From Nipponacmea schrenckii (taxonomy: Eukaryota; Mollusca; Gastropoda; Lottiidae), in assembly GCA_030562195.1 (NCBI GenBank), contig JAUJPP010000007.1:30253769-30317768 (forward strand): 64,000 bases of DNA, read 5' to 3'. The notes under the pieces were generated by a model. The model was not told where the DNA came from and did no database searches. It was given only the letters and a program-made list of their open reading frames with translations. Positions 10,501-21,936 of the stretch are shown here, one piece after another. The translations under genes and the position numbers were made by a program. Positions within the stretch are counted from its first letter, which is position 1. Every line of letters begins with the position of its first letter.

Positions 10501-13500
10501 TTTTATAATTACCTACCTGTACATTCCAAAGGACCAGTTTCCCAAGATCCAGAAGCAAGGCAATCAAGAGACGAATCTCCACCGCTAACAGTGTATCCTG
10601 GATTACAAGTGTAGGTTGCTGTACTGGAGAAGGTTGTAGCGGAATAAGCTACATTGGAGTTAGTACCATTTGGCGGCGTACCACAATCTTTAGCTGTGAA
10701 ATAAAATTCATTGAGTTGAAGAATCGGCATTTTGATCCAGACTATGTAGCTCGGAACAATTTTATAATTATCTATATACCTGTACATTCCAAAGGACCAG
10801 TTTGCCATGATCCAGAAGCAAGGCAATCAAGAGATGAATCTCCACCGCTAACAGTGTATCCTGGATTACAAGTGTAGGTTGCTGTACTGGAGAAGGTTGT
10901 AGCGGAATAAGCTACATTGGAGTTAGTACCATTTGGCGGCGTACCACAATCTTTAGCTGTAAAATAAAATTCATTGAGTTGAAGACTCGGCATTTAATCC
11001 AGACTTTGTAGCTCGGAACAATTTTATAATTACCTACCTGTACATTCCAAAGGACCAGTTTTCCAAGATCCAGAAGCAAGGCAATCAAGAGACGAATCTC
11101 CACCGCTAACAGTGTATCCTGGATTACAAGTGTAGGTTGCTGTACTGGAGAAGGTTGTAGCGGAATAAGCTACATTGGAGTTAGTACCATTTGGCGGCGT
11201 ACCACAATCTTTAGCTGTGAAATAAAATTCATTGAGTTGAAGAATCGGCATTTTGATCCAGACTATGTAGCTCGGAACAATTTTATAATTATCTATATAC
11301 CTGTACATTCCAAAGGACCAGTTTGCCATGATCCAGAAGCAAGGCAATCAAGAGATGAATCTCCACCGCTAAAAGTGTATCCTGGATTACAAGTGTAGGT
11401 TGCTGTACTGGAGAAGGTTGTTGCAGAATAAGCTACATTGGAGTTAGTACCATTTGGCGGCGTACCACAATCTTTAGCTGTTATAAAAATTATATAGTTT
11501 AACAGGATTGTAGATAAGTTTTAAATGTAGGCTATATAGAAGATAGCTTGCCAGGCAAGGTCACATACGCCCACTGGCAGCATTGTTAAATCATTTTTTC
11601 CTTTGATTGATAGCATTTATATATACAAACAAACTCTTCTTCTTAGTCGTGAAATGTGAACTTGAACGCTGTTTTGTCATTCGGAAGCTCAAGTTTCATC
11701 AAAATGTATTTGAAATTGTAGCTTCTATCGTATGGCGGGGGAAAGCGGCAAGAACCTAATGCTATGAAAAAATGTCTTATTCAAAACACAAATTTAACAT
11801 AATGCAATACCAAACACCTAAAACGTCTAATACAAAAGACAAAATACATGAAACCTTTTATACATAATACCTCACACGTCTAATGCAAAAAACAAAGTAC
11901 AAGAAACCTCTATTACATAATAAATATAACCTCTAATGCACAATTGATTTTACAACCGTAACATCTACCATAGCATTAGATGACATATCTACTTAAAATT
12001 AACTACATATCTTTTGTAATATCTTTATTCAGGTCATTGTCAAGGTCGAAATATTTGCGTCGGTTTGGTTTCAAACGGTCAGACGTCGCAATACACATCC
12101 TTAAAAATCCAACCTTCTCACAGATTCACGAACCCTTATTTCTTGAAGATACTCTCCATCAGCAAGTAGGTGTGCACTTACAGATCAGGATGGTTGATCA
12201 ATATCTGCTCTGTTTTTACATCAAGTTCCTCATCAGATATTGTACTAAACTTCTTGTCATATTGCATTTCATACTCAGAAAGCCTTGTCCTTAATGTTCT
12301 CACACTTCCACATTCCAAAGAGTTCCCCAATATCTTTCTGCTTGAAATTGCAATCAATCAAAAATTCCAGCTGGCTCAATGGTATGTCAATCTTTGGTCT
12401 GCCCGTTTTCCCGTACACTAACGTCGGTTCTACTCCAAAAGATTCCTCTTCATCAAGCACTTGTTGTTGATGAACCATGTTATCCACAAGATCAGATGCA
12501 GAAGACAAACATTCCATGGCATGGTCTATTTGAGGGTCTTCAAACATCATCGAAACAAGATACCAGACACAATGTCTAGATCTCTAGCAACATACTCAAT
12601 GGATTGCCTACTTTCAAGTTCGTAAGCTAAATTTGTTATCATTCGCTTTAATTCCATAATAATTTCGGCAGCCTTAGTTATCTCGCCTTAGTTTGGAAGA
12701 AATTATTGTGTCCTTGACATTGACCTAAATAAAGATATTAGGAAAGATATTATGTAGTTAATGTTAAGTAGATATGTCATCTTCTATGAGATTTAGGGGA
12801 ACCCTTATTTCTTAAAAGGATATGTATTAGTAATGGGTTTTTTTTGCATTAGAGATGAGGATTTGATCAAATTCTCTGTTTTTTACTTTAAAGGGTTTAG
12901 GTATTAGTATTGCATTATGACTTTTGTTTTAATTGCATTTCTACTAGCATAGCCTTTTTCCCTTTGCCACACTTCCACATCCAAAGAGTTCCCCAAATGG
13001 TTTTGTTTAAATCAGCAATATCTCAAAAATCCCGTTAATAAATTTTGTAAATTTTCTTTGGTGTCCCTTTTCCCGTACCCCTAAGTTTCTTAATCCAAAA
13101 ATTGTCTCTTCATCACCCACTTTGTTGTTGATAAGTAAATGGGTATCCAAAATCAGTCAAATTCAAACTTCCTCGGGCCAATTCCCAAATTTGAGGGTTT
13201 TTCAAAACATAAATATAAAAAAAATACCCCAAAACAATGTTTAGGATCTCTAAAAACATCTAGGGAAATTGCCCATTTAATTCGAACAAATTTTGTTATA
13301 TTCGCTTTAATTCCATAAAATTTCCAGCTTGTTCTCGCCTTAGTTTGGAAAAAATCCATTGTGCCTTACATTTCACCAAATAAAATATTGGGAAAATTTT
13401 ATGAAAGTTAATGGCTAAGTAAAAATATTTAAAAATCTAACTTGGAATTTCGAAGGTTTATAAATTCAATTTGTTCTTAAGGTTAAGTTTTATAAAAACC

Positions 13501-16500
13501 AGGTTTCTTTTTTTGCATTAGAAAGAAAATTTGGAGGATTATTTTAAAAGGGAATACCCAAAATTTTATCAAAATGTTACATTGCATTGACGTTTAAGGG
13601 TAAGTTTGCATTATCCTTAAAAATTTGTGTTTTGAAAAAAAGGGAACCATTTCTAATAGCATTAAAGTTTTTGGAAGCTTTCCCCCGCCCCCCAGTCTTA
13701 AGGTTACGATTTCAGATACTTACGAGTACAAGCAATTGTAGGAGTCGTCCATATGCCATCGGCACCACAAGAAGAAATTCCATCGCCAGTTTGATCATAA
13801 CCATTATCGCAGTCAAATGTACAAGTATCTTCATAAAGCTCTCCGGAACATTGACTAAGTGCGGCATTAGAAATAGAGAAAGCGGTCACAGTTCCACAAA
13901 ATATTTCACAAGAGGACTAAAAAGAAAAAAAAAATATTTTGTTTTGTCTTATCAATGTGAAGCGCCATTCACATTAATTTCTTACATGACGATTCATGGA
14001 CTTAATGACCAAATAATAAAGGCCCATATTATGCATCATGAAATAATGTGAGTCAATTATTAGGTTACATGTAAAATACAAGACAAAAAAAAGTTACTTA
14101 CGCCATCACAGCTTGGTGAACACAAAGTAACATTACAGTCAAAGGCTAGGTTTGTGCTACTAGATAAATGAAAAGCTACAAAATATGGACTTCTAAACGT
14201 TGTACCAAGAGTTTTAAATCCTTCTGTTCGGTCAAAAATCAATCCATCTCCACATCTGAAAGTTTCAATATAGGTTTAGTATTTGATACGAACTACCCAA
14301 TGGCCAATTTGTATTCCTTACTGAATGAACAGAATTTGCATCAGTATAACTAGATGCCCAGAACACAATGACAATATTATAAAATTCAAAAAATATTTGG
14401 CCTATATAGTAAGCGAGCTACACTAGGATTTGGACAATTGGAACGACTTCAGGCGATAGAAAAAAAGTTTAACATACCCGGCCCTTAATACTGAATAGCG
14501 GTCTCCACTGTCCGATACAGCATCGCAACTCACTGGTTTTAAACCAACATTAGAACCTGAAATTACAGCATCTATTACCACGGATCAAATTGTAAAGGTT
14601 TTTTTAGTAAACGTAAAGTGCCGTTTTACAATTGTCAATTTCTCCGTTGTTCAAATTGTGTAATAAAGTCGTATTCCACATTTTGGTAAACTGATTACTT
14701 AAAAGGCTACATAGCCTACTGAGCTTAGGCTCTATAAATCTATAGGCCCTATCTATAAAATAATTATATGCTCTGTAAATAGTTGGTCTGTAAAATAGTT
14801 TCAGATATCAAATTGTCTGTGTTTTTCTCGGTTGTTCAAATTGTTGGCAGACATCGAAATGATCGGAAATGACATCGTAAACAGTGGTGCTAAGAATTTG
14901 CAGGATTCCGCCAAGTGTCTCATCGGGAAGCAGTGGTTTTACCCAAGCCTTTCTAAAGCTCACCAATTAGCGTTGACCATTCCTGTACCTGTTACGACTG
15001 GTAAAAAACTATTAAAGATCGATCATGAAAGCAGATCGTCTTGACGACTTGATAAAAAATGATATTTTGGACTGCCTCGACCTGGATAAACTGGCCGACT
15101 CTTGGCCCAATGCAAGTTAAAATATAACGACTACTATCACTAAATTCATAGTGGTGCGTGCGCATTTATCGTGAAGCAACGATATCTAAAAACATTAAAA
15201 CACGATGCTTTAGAGGATTTCGTATGCAGCTGTATTTAGCTAAAAAAAAGCTGAAGGGGCGTTCGTCGGTAAATTTTAGAGGTTAAACCCACAGACCCAG
15301 AGAAGGTTAACTTTACTCACTTTCCCCCGGGGTAAGTAACCGGGATTTTAAAAAATTTACCTTGGTAAGAAGTGGCCAATTTTTGACCGATTAACATTCG
15401 TAATTTTACAGTTTGGGGTTCAAAGCCAAGTTCAAGAACTGTGACAATTGTTTCCACCCAATTGAAAAGAAATTTCTTGGTGCTATTGGGCGATGAAACG
15501 GAAAAAATAAACCATTAAAGGGGAGGATGGGGCCAGTTTACACTAATTTTCCATGTTTAAACCAATCCAATGGACCCCCAACATTGATAGAATTTCGTTT
15601 ACTATTTGAAACGTAACATTTGGAAATTTTAAAACGTCCCTACCCTGACCACAAAAAAAACCTTTTTAAATTTTGGGGTAATGAACACGAGTAACGCCAT
15701 GCTGGGAACAATGCGGTAAATTTTCCATGGACAGTGGCATTAGTCGTTATTTTTGTCAGGAGGGGGGGGGGCGGATCTTTAACGTGCACAGTCTGGGACT
15801 TAGGTTTACCGTCCCATCCGGGCGACTCGAAGCTTTATCCATGTCAGCCTTTCTGACCTACTTCACTTACAAGGGCCATGCGTTAAAATTAAAAGTTTTA
15901 ACACCAAATACTACCCACCCCTCTCTAATAGAATGCTCCGGACTCGCATCTATACCAAAATCACCGAAATTACAAGTTGCAGTAAGTATCTTTTGTTTGG
16001 TCATTATCAAACTCCCTTGTTCTCCATAATGTACCTCTACTTCAACATAATACTGTTCAGATCCCTCTCGTTGCTAAATTATAATTTAAATGGATTTAAG
16101 GCACAATATTCGAAATTCAATATCCAATAAAACCTGAAAATAACTCATTTCATACTTTATTATAATAAAAATAACCTCATTTTGAAATTAAAAATGTGCA
16201 TTTAACGGAATACAATCTCTTCAATAGATTATTAGCTCGCATATTATAACTTTCTATTACATTAAAGTGATACTGTGTTTTAAAATGAACATAAATTTAA
16301 GTTTTCAAGAATGTTTCAACATGAGTATATTCATCAATGAACTAAACTGCATGGTGTCATAAAGTAACAAAATTTCCTGTTAAAACGGAAAACTCAAATT
16401 TATTATTGAAAAACGCTTAGTCATTTTATTATCTGCCAAGATTAATTATTTCAAATTTCATGTTCAATCTAAAAGGAAGTATTCCTTTAAGGCAAATCAA

Positions 16501-16753
16501 CTTTTGAAAACTTTCTTACGTAGAAAAGGCAGCGACTTTCTCGAGTTGTAAAGGCTGCAGGGAGAACAAAGTGTACTGAATCGTCCGATACAAAGTTTTG
16601 ATCTCCACCTTTACATTTAGCTGCCGCTGAGATTTCAACGTCTGTTATGATGCTGATAACTGGATCGTTGACCGTTACATTGTGTCCACATTCCACAGAA
16701 ACTAAAGAAACCGACAAAAGAATCAGTCCGAGGGGGACGAATGAAAAAGCCAT
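7542..16753 (-). CDS. Secreted ZP / tandem sushi / WSC-domain protein (novel architecture)
   Basis: Reconstructed minus-strand exons: 16753-16520 (ATG, signal peptide), 15438-15321 (tentative), 14556-14478, 14255-14102, 13916-13724, 11477-11301, 11214-11038, 10956-10780, 10693-10517, 10435-10259, 10175-9990, 9712-9605, 9186-9061, 8864-8724, 7828-7658, and a doubtful terminal exon 7585-7542. From 14556 to 7658 every junction is in phase. The first about 21 residues are a hydrophobic signal peptide. Exon 1 plus 14556-14102 read as a ZP module, ending in FDCNVTLCSPSC, the usual ZP-C cysteine pattern. Exon 13916-13724 is a sushi-like module. Six CCP exons follow, each with four Cys, Trp and PPNG. 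Exons 9712-9061 and 8864-7658 carry Cys spacing of WSC modules (DGYKCMCSSNF). ZP modules polymerise; sushi and WSC modules bind proteins or glycans. An egg-coat, mucosal or immune matrix role is inference. Total about 800 residues. Confidence 0.75.
9990..11477 (-). repeat. Tandem array of six sushi (CCP) exons
   Basis: Six phase 1-1 exons repeat every 258-263 bp. Five are 177 bp and the sixth (9990-10175) is 186 bp. Introns are 81-86 bp and alternate between two types: donors preceded by ACCTACC (exons ending at 11038, 10517 and 10259) and donors preceded by TATATACC (11301, 10780). The unit of duplication is therefore a pair of exons, 521 bp. The pairs at 10517-11037 and 11038-11558 are nearly identical, indicating recent duplication or gene conversion. 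Each exon encodes one CCP: Cys, GTPPNGTN (N-glycosylation site), YTCNPGY, LDC, GSW, LEC. Confidence 0.9.
11733..13694. mobile_element. Foldback element inside the sushi/ZP gene intron
   Basis: The left end GGCGGGGGAAAGC near 11735 is mirrored by GCTTTCCCCCGCC near 13678. Matching then continues inward for about 100 bp on opposite strands (AATGCTAT, CAAAACACAAATTT, AATGCAA and AAACGTC blocks). The interior includes a minus-strand frame with a GRPK-type helix-turn-helix (12275-12550) and a diverged direct second copy of that segment at 12960-13420. The right end stops 30 bp from the sushi exon donor at 13723. Confidence 0.6.
12275..12550 (-). pseudogene. Relic of transposon protein with GRPK helix-turn-helix
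   Basis: The frame encodes GKTGRPKIDIPLSQLEFL followed by NFKQKDIGELFGM. This resembles the N-terminal DNA-binding segment (GRP-x-P-x-QLE-L-x(n)-I-x-LGV) of integrase-core proteins of animal transposons. No catalytic domain follows. A degenerate copy of the same DNA lies at about 12960-13420 with many small indels. It belongs to the foldback element 11733-13694. Confidence 0.45.
14832..15120 (+). pseudogene. Possible hAT transposase C-terminal relic
   Basis: An open stretch contains KCLIGKQWFYPSLSKAHQLA then LTIPVPVTTGKKL, and, after a frame shift, RLDDLIKNDI and LDLDKLADSW. Order and spacing recall the hAT dimerisation domain (LA--ALTIPV-SA-AERSFS ... RL--L). The ERSFS core is replaced, stops interrupt the frame, and similarity ends by 15120. 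It sits within the large intron after exon 1 of the ZP gene. The call rests on remembered motifs only. Confidence 0.35.
15321..15438 (-). pseudogene. Frame-disturbed ZP exon (tentative)
   Basis: On the minus strand an open stretch reads LELGFEPQTVKLRMLIG and then SYQGKF--IPVTYPG, bounded by a CACAG acceptor and an AAA|GTGAGT donor. This is where the ZP module needs an exon: exon 1 ends in phase 0 and exon 14556-14478 starts with two leftover bases. The 118-bp length fits (1 mod 3), but the open frame is shifted by one at both ends. C and G homopolymers at the donor and stretched homopolymers around it suggest sequence errors rather than true pseudogenisation. Confidence 0.45.
15450..16260. 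other. Intronic sequence with stretched homopolymers
   Basis: This part of the ZP-gene first intron region holds a plus-strand frame at 15727-16029 without recognisable domain, and a G run near 15760. Sequence around 15240-15720 has unusually long A, T, C and G runs. I see no supported gene here. Confidence 0.35.
16261..16493. mobile_element. MITE, AAAGGGATA family, copy 4
   Basis: TTAAAGTGATACTGTGTTTTAAAATGAACATAA at the left is mirrored by the complement of AGGAAGTATTCCTTTAA at the right. The interior has the family segments TTCATCAATGAACTAAAC and ATTATTGAAAAACGCTTAGTC. It ends 27 bp from the donor side of exon 1 of the ZP gene. Confidence 0.7.
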
Positions 16754-17429
16754 AATGGAATTATATCAGTACAGCGATAGTACATGTAGCTTACTCTAAA
16801 CATTGTAATCTGTAACACATACTGAAGATGCCATTTATACACAATATATCTTTACAACATTAGCGTAATAAGTTGACCAAGTTGTGTGAATAAGACAAGT
16901 CTTCATAAAATGCAAAGGTAGGAATAACCGTATAGAACGAGAATAAATAAATATGTATATAACCTTCCAGTATACTCTCTGAAGCGGTTGCGAGTGATAA
17001 ACCGACCACTCCCGTCACGCAACACTGTAAAAAAGATTGACATTGATAACACTGACTTTCAAGCGATTGGAGCTGCGTTGGTTAACGAATTGATTTGCTT
17101 TATACCTCCGCGTAAGCGAGTAAGCGAAAGGAGCTATGCCAAGTAAAAGTAGAATAATGCAATAATACTCGTTTCCTACATCAGTCGACAGCCTTCAATT
17201 GGACTACTAGAAGCCAAAGATTACCACTTGTCTAGAGAGTGTCTTCAATATGAACAATGAAGAGTTCCAAAATTATTAAATACTAGTACTAACCAATAAC
17301 AAGAGTACAAGACAATACATCCTTAATAGATCCAACCTAGAAAAAAACAATATCAGACACAGGAACATATATTTGTTTGAATAATACATAAATTTGACAG
17401 CAAAATAACCATCGGTACGGTGGCTAGGG

Positions 17430-17640
17430 ACAAAATTTATTTTTCACCGAGGTGAAAAACCGTAATAAAAATTAAAGTTTTTAAATAAAAACTACCAGAC
17501 TTATCACCCACTTTACACCTAGGTGACTTGGTGGAAAATAAAGTTTTTAAATAAAAACTACCGGACTTTTCACCATGGTGGAAAATAAAAATTTTTAATT
17601 CAAAAAAAAAAAAAAAAAATGTCGTATGTAAGCCACCGTA
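17430..17640. repeat. Short tandem/inverted repeat upstream of ZP gene
   Basis: Three imperfect copies of a unit containing TCACC--GGTGAAAA and AAAGTTTTTAAATAAAAACTACC lie side by side. The CACC...GGTG parts can pair, so each unit can fold. An A homopolymer of about 18 bases follows. No gene is supported between 16754 and 18570 apart from these repeats. Confidence 0.55.
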
Positions 17641-18570
17641 CATTAGCCCCAAAAAAACCCCCCCCTTTTTTTAAAGTTGGCCCAATGAAAAAAATAGAAT
17701 TTTTTTAAAGAAATATCAACTTACTGACTTTTCGAGATTAATTTGTTGAAGGTACGCTCTGTCAAAACCTTAGAATAGACTTGTTGTATATTTTTATTTT
17801 TTCATTTCACGAAATTAGGAAGTGATTTTATTTGAATATGAAACTTGTTTCCAAGGAAAAATTTTAGCGTCAAATGAATCAAACATAACAATCGTGCCCA
17901 ATTTTACAATTTTTGAAGTTTTAAATTGAGGGCAATACGTCAAGAAACACTAGTAATCAATTTTTGACTTAATTTCTATTTTAAATTTCTTGTACCAAAT
18001 TATTAATTCGTCAAAAAGAGAGGTATAAAATATTTCATTCAGTGCAAAAAAGCGAGCCCATTTTACGTTACCTTTTTAGGGAATTAAACTTGGGAAATTA
18101 GCCTAAAGAATTTTCACTCGTCCAAGTAAAACATTTTTTGTTTAATATTTTACCCCATTAGTTAAAAATTTGTATGTATCCCTTCCTTTGGGGGTTTTTT
18201 GCAAAAAAACTATATTCGGGAAATTTTTTCAAGAAATTTGAGGCCCAAATTCCATTCTTTTTTCAGGGAAATTTCTGAGGGAAAAAGAGAAAATTGACGG
18301 AAAGTCATTTCCAAAAACATTTTATGCAATGATTTGTCAAGCTGGATTTTTAAAATTATTTTTCTTTCATTTTGTTTTAGTTCAAAATTTTTGGTCTAGA
18401 TTTGAAATTTTTTACAGAACCAAGTATTGGTCAGGCTTTCATGTGACATATAGGAAAGTTTTCAACGAGATTATGGAAAAAGTTATGGAATGTTGAATTT
18501 CGTGATTTAACATTGAAACAGATAGCAAATGAATTGGCGGACTGAGATGGGAAATCTATATGTTAGAGTT
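17641..18570. other. Intergenic, homopolymer-rich, no gene seen
   Basis: Runs such as AAAAAAACCCCCCCTTTTTTT and many short A/T stretches give a texture unlike the flanks. It may be poor consensus sequence. Reading frames are all short. Confidence 0.35.
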
Positions 18571-18574
18571 ACTT

Positions 18575-18784
18575 CCCTTTATAATTGAAAATCGCTTAAT
18601 GGATGTATTAAGCGCTTTATTATTAACTACTTGATTTTGTGGATTTATCGAATTATAGAGGGATTTTCATGTATATTGATAGGCCAGGTAGGTTCTAAGT
18701 CCACTGATGGATATATAATGTTATTTGTCAAGTTTGAGTGAAATTAAAATTTTATGTTTCTTCTAACGGCTATTATCCCTTTAA
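18575..18784. mobile_element. MITE, AAAGGGATA family, partial copy 5
   Basis: It has the GAAAATCGCTTAATGGATG segment and ends in TAACGGCTATTATCCCTTTAA, the mirrored family terminus. The left terminus is not clear. Confidence 0.55.
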
Positions 18785-19893
18785 TATTAGTCCGAAACAT
18801 TGGAAAGCGTTTCTTTGAAAACTCTATCCCAAGCAAAGTCATCTATACATTGTTACATGTAGGCCTACATCATAATATTTAAGATCTTTTGAAAATGAGT
18901 AGAAAAGTTGAAAACAGTATGAAAATGGAGAGACACTTCATTGGAATTCGCTCTTTGAAGATACGCCGTAAATCTACACTCTTAAATAAGGTTTGAAAAT
19001 CAGAACGATTTGATTTAAGTTAAAAGATCGAATATAATAACCTTTGTTCGAAATCTTCGGATTCTTCAAGCTGTGGAAATGAAATAAAATGAATGGAGTT
19101 TTACGTACTACTCTTCTGCCCTCAAGCTGTTTAAAGATTCGTTGTATGTTTTATAGTTCACATTATTTTTTATTTCATAAAGCGCCTATTAGTGAAATTT
19201 TAAATTTTCCATTACGGAATTTAGAACTGTACAGGGTCCGAAATTATGATCATCCTGCCAATGTTTTCATATTATCAACATTTACTTCACTTGAACGAAA
19301 GGTTTGAAATGCAATTATCATAAGACATTATTAGGCCTATAACATTTAAATCTGTTTATCGAAACATTCTGACTACAAAATAAAACAAACATTTTTTTGT
19401 GTCTTCGGGAAATTTTCACTTTGTCGCTCGACCGCCAACAGAGTGGACTGGTTCTTTTTTTTTATTGTATCAACAGACAAGATTGTAAATCCACCTAGGT
19501 GGCTCAGGAGACCCTGTTGACCTTTTCATGTGTCTTTACAACTCTTCAAACATTGCGAGTTCTGCTTGAATATCGGGCCAGTTCTAGGGGTGTCAAGATT
19601 AAACCTTTAGGCCCTATTGGCGTTTGAGAAATTTCTTGATCATCAAATGAATGTATTAGGGAAATTAATGGCTGAGTCACTATACCTTTTGGATCAAGTT
19701 TGTTGTCTGCTGGACGTCAAATTCAAATTCAGATTTGTAGCTGAACAAAGATAGATCTATTACTACGTACTGACATTAAGTTGCTTAGAAATAGCATCAG
19801 TATGTACATAACAACCACCTTCCCGAGCAACGTCTCAAGACCTTGATGGTGGAAAGCTAAACTCGTCTTAGTTAGCAATATTAAAGCATATTC

Positions 19894-20500
19894 TTGAAGC
19901 ACAATTTAAGTCCACAAGAAGGCGGCCTTGGATTTTCACAAATACTTGCTAGGGTTCGCCTATTGCACTGGATTTTACAGTTAGGTTCGACGGATTTTAT
20001 TCTGATATTATTGAGTAAACAGTGTTTTGTACTAAATGGAAAAGAATTCTGCCCCTGTATGTTGAAATGTTTAAAGGTTCGAAATTTTCCTATAACATTA
20101 AAAACACCCTTGCCTATATTTCAATTCAACTAGCCATCTAGCACCGAAATGGTAATAAACAGAGTCTCTCCACTGAATTCATAAGTTTGATTCATCGTGT
20201 TCAAACCACACTCCAATTGTCATACTCCAAAAAGACTGTGCCAATTCAAGTTGGCAAACTATTGTCCAATAAAAATCGGACCTAGAATCTTTCTGGGAAA
20301 TCTCAAATCAAATATAGACGCCTTGTTTTCATTTCAACACTTAAGTGCCCCATGCATATCAAAATCTTCTCAAACCAAGAAGAGGATTTTCTCAATTGTT
20401 ATACCTTATATCAATTTTGGTTTATTATACCGTCCTTTCCAATGTCGCACATTTTGGCCCCTTTCCCAATTCGCCCTTCCCATTTTTTGAATGCAAACTG
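19894..20500 (+). pseudogene. Possible LINE reverse-transcriptase C-terminal relic
   Basis: The frame begins LSPQEGGLGFSQILARVRLL and continues with short peptides in shifting frames up to about 20500 (for example FLNCYTLYQFWFIIPSFPM). The EGGLG motif followed by a Leu-rich segment is typical of the region just after the RT domain in non-LTR elements. It runs directly into the SINE-A copy at 20525. Frames are broken by stops; only a fragment is present. Confidence 0.3.
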
Positions 20501-20524
20501 ATTTTCCATCCCAGTCTCTCCCCA

Positions 20525-20750
20525 GTGATGTAGGTCGGAGAGACTGACATGGAAAAGACGTCTAGTCGTTCAAATTGTACAATAACCCGAGGCCCCGTGT
20601 GTTGTGCACATTAAATATCCATCGGCTGTGAGAAATTGAAAAAGAGTAGGCCAATACCACTATCCAAGCAAAAATTCATTACACACTGCATGGTGTTACC
20701 CGTCTTTGTTTTTCCAATAAGGTGAAGAAGAGTAGGTCCTAAAACTCAAT
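20525..20750 (+). mobile_element. SINE-A copy
   Basis: GATGTAGGTCGGAGAGACTG, then AATAACCCGAGGCCCCGTGT, AAAGAGTAGGCCAATACC, ACACACTGCATGGTGTTACC and AAGGTGAAGAAGAGTAGG follow the family order seen at 4132, 24815 and 27181. Confidence 0.7.
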
Positions 20751-21936
20751 TATTTTATTATATTCTCATTTTTATTTACAAATTTCAAAACCTTAATTGA
20801 GTCCTCTCCTTGTTAAATAAACAGAATGAAGAAGATGGACATGAAACTTTAAAACATAATAAGATGAAAAAAAGAACATTTAGAAGAATTGGAATACACC
20901 ATTATTCTTGTAAGAATCTGAATCTTTAGACTCAAAAAAGTACTTCAAATTGGGTGAGGTGAAATTAAGTGTTAGTGTTCCATGTTAGTGTTACCATAAC
21001 ACTACATTTGAACTCATTCTTCATGTTAATATATTATCTAATGTTAACACAACAAAATCCAGTATTAACACTAACACGAGATTTGACCTCACCCATTATG
21101 TCTTCAAAATTTGTTTGTACAGGGAATAATTATCAGCCAAAATTTGAGATACTTGGGTTGAAAAATCAAGGAGATATATGTACATGTGTTTTTCAATGAA
21201 AATTCTTCTATAACATGTGTCTGCTAATGCTCACGTGGCGGTTCTGACTAAAGACTGAATTTCGCAACTGAACTCAAAGTTTTGAGTTATCAAGCTGGTC
21301 GCACATTCCCAGCTGCCGATTGAAAATAACAATGCCTTAACCAATCACTTCCATGAATACATTTTACAAATGAAAGTAGATCTGAAAATATTACAGTATA
21401 GTTAGCATATAATCAACTTCTAACCATTCAATTACAACTTCTATCCATTAATATGTGTAATGAAATAAAATATATCAGAAATATGAATAAATTTCGGTTA
21501 CTTGCAAATGGTATAAAATATGCAATATACGTCTGTATTATGATATTTTATTAACAGTAAAGTTCGATTGAGTAAATGCTCCACTCACTGTATTCAGAAT
21601 CGTCAATTTTGATCAAAAATAAGTAATTTTATAACCATTTTAAAGGGCTTGACACCTCCTTATGGAAGACTAATTTGAAATGTCCCAAATCGAAGGTAAC
21701 CTTAAAATCCTCTTTACAATCCTTTTAAGATACAGTTCTACTATCTCATTAAATCTATTATCTAATTATATCCATTTCAGAGCAGTTATCAGCTAGTCAA
21801 TTTTAAGGTCTTATTGAGAGATAGGGGCATGATTGTACCATTGAATCTTTCCATATTGTTTGAAACAAGTAGTGAGTTATGAAATGCTACAGTAATATTT
21901 TAAACACCAATGACTAAATCAAGATCTTCCTTCAAG
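20751..21936. other. TBC1D31 3' flank, no gene seen
   Basis: AT-rich sequence. TTTATT at 21547-21552 is AATAAA on the minus strand, 385 bp after the TBC1D31 stop, and is a candidate poly(A) signal. A GTTAGTGTTCCATGTTAGTG direct repeat with later GTTAACAC and GTATTAACACTAACAC lies at 20970-21080 and can fold. Nothing else is supported. Confidence 0.4.

Noticed and set aside
10391..11103. Alternate minus frames of 63-105 residues in the sushi array
   Set aside because: They combine exon frames with intron read-through and repeat because the exons repeat.
9990..11477. CRISPR-like array because of regular repeats
   Set aside because: Units are 177-bp coding exons with splice sites in a eukaryotic gene, not short palindromic repeats with spacers.
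15727..16029. 100-residue plus frame with a good GCA|GTAAGT donor-like end
   Set aside because: No recognisable domain, no matching upstream or downstream exon, lies in suspect sequence inside the ZP gene intron.
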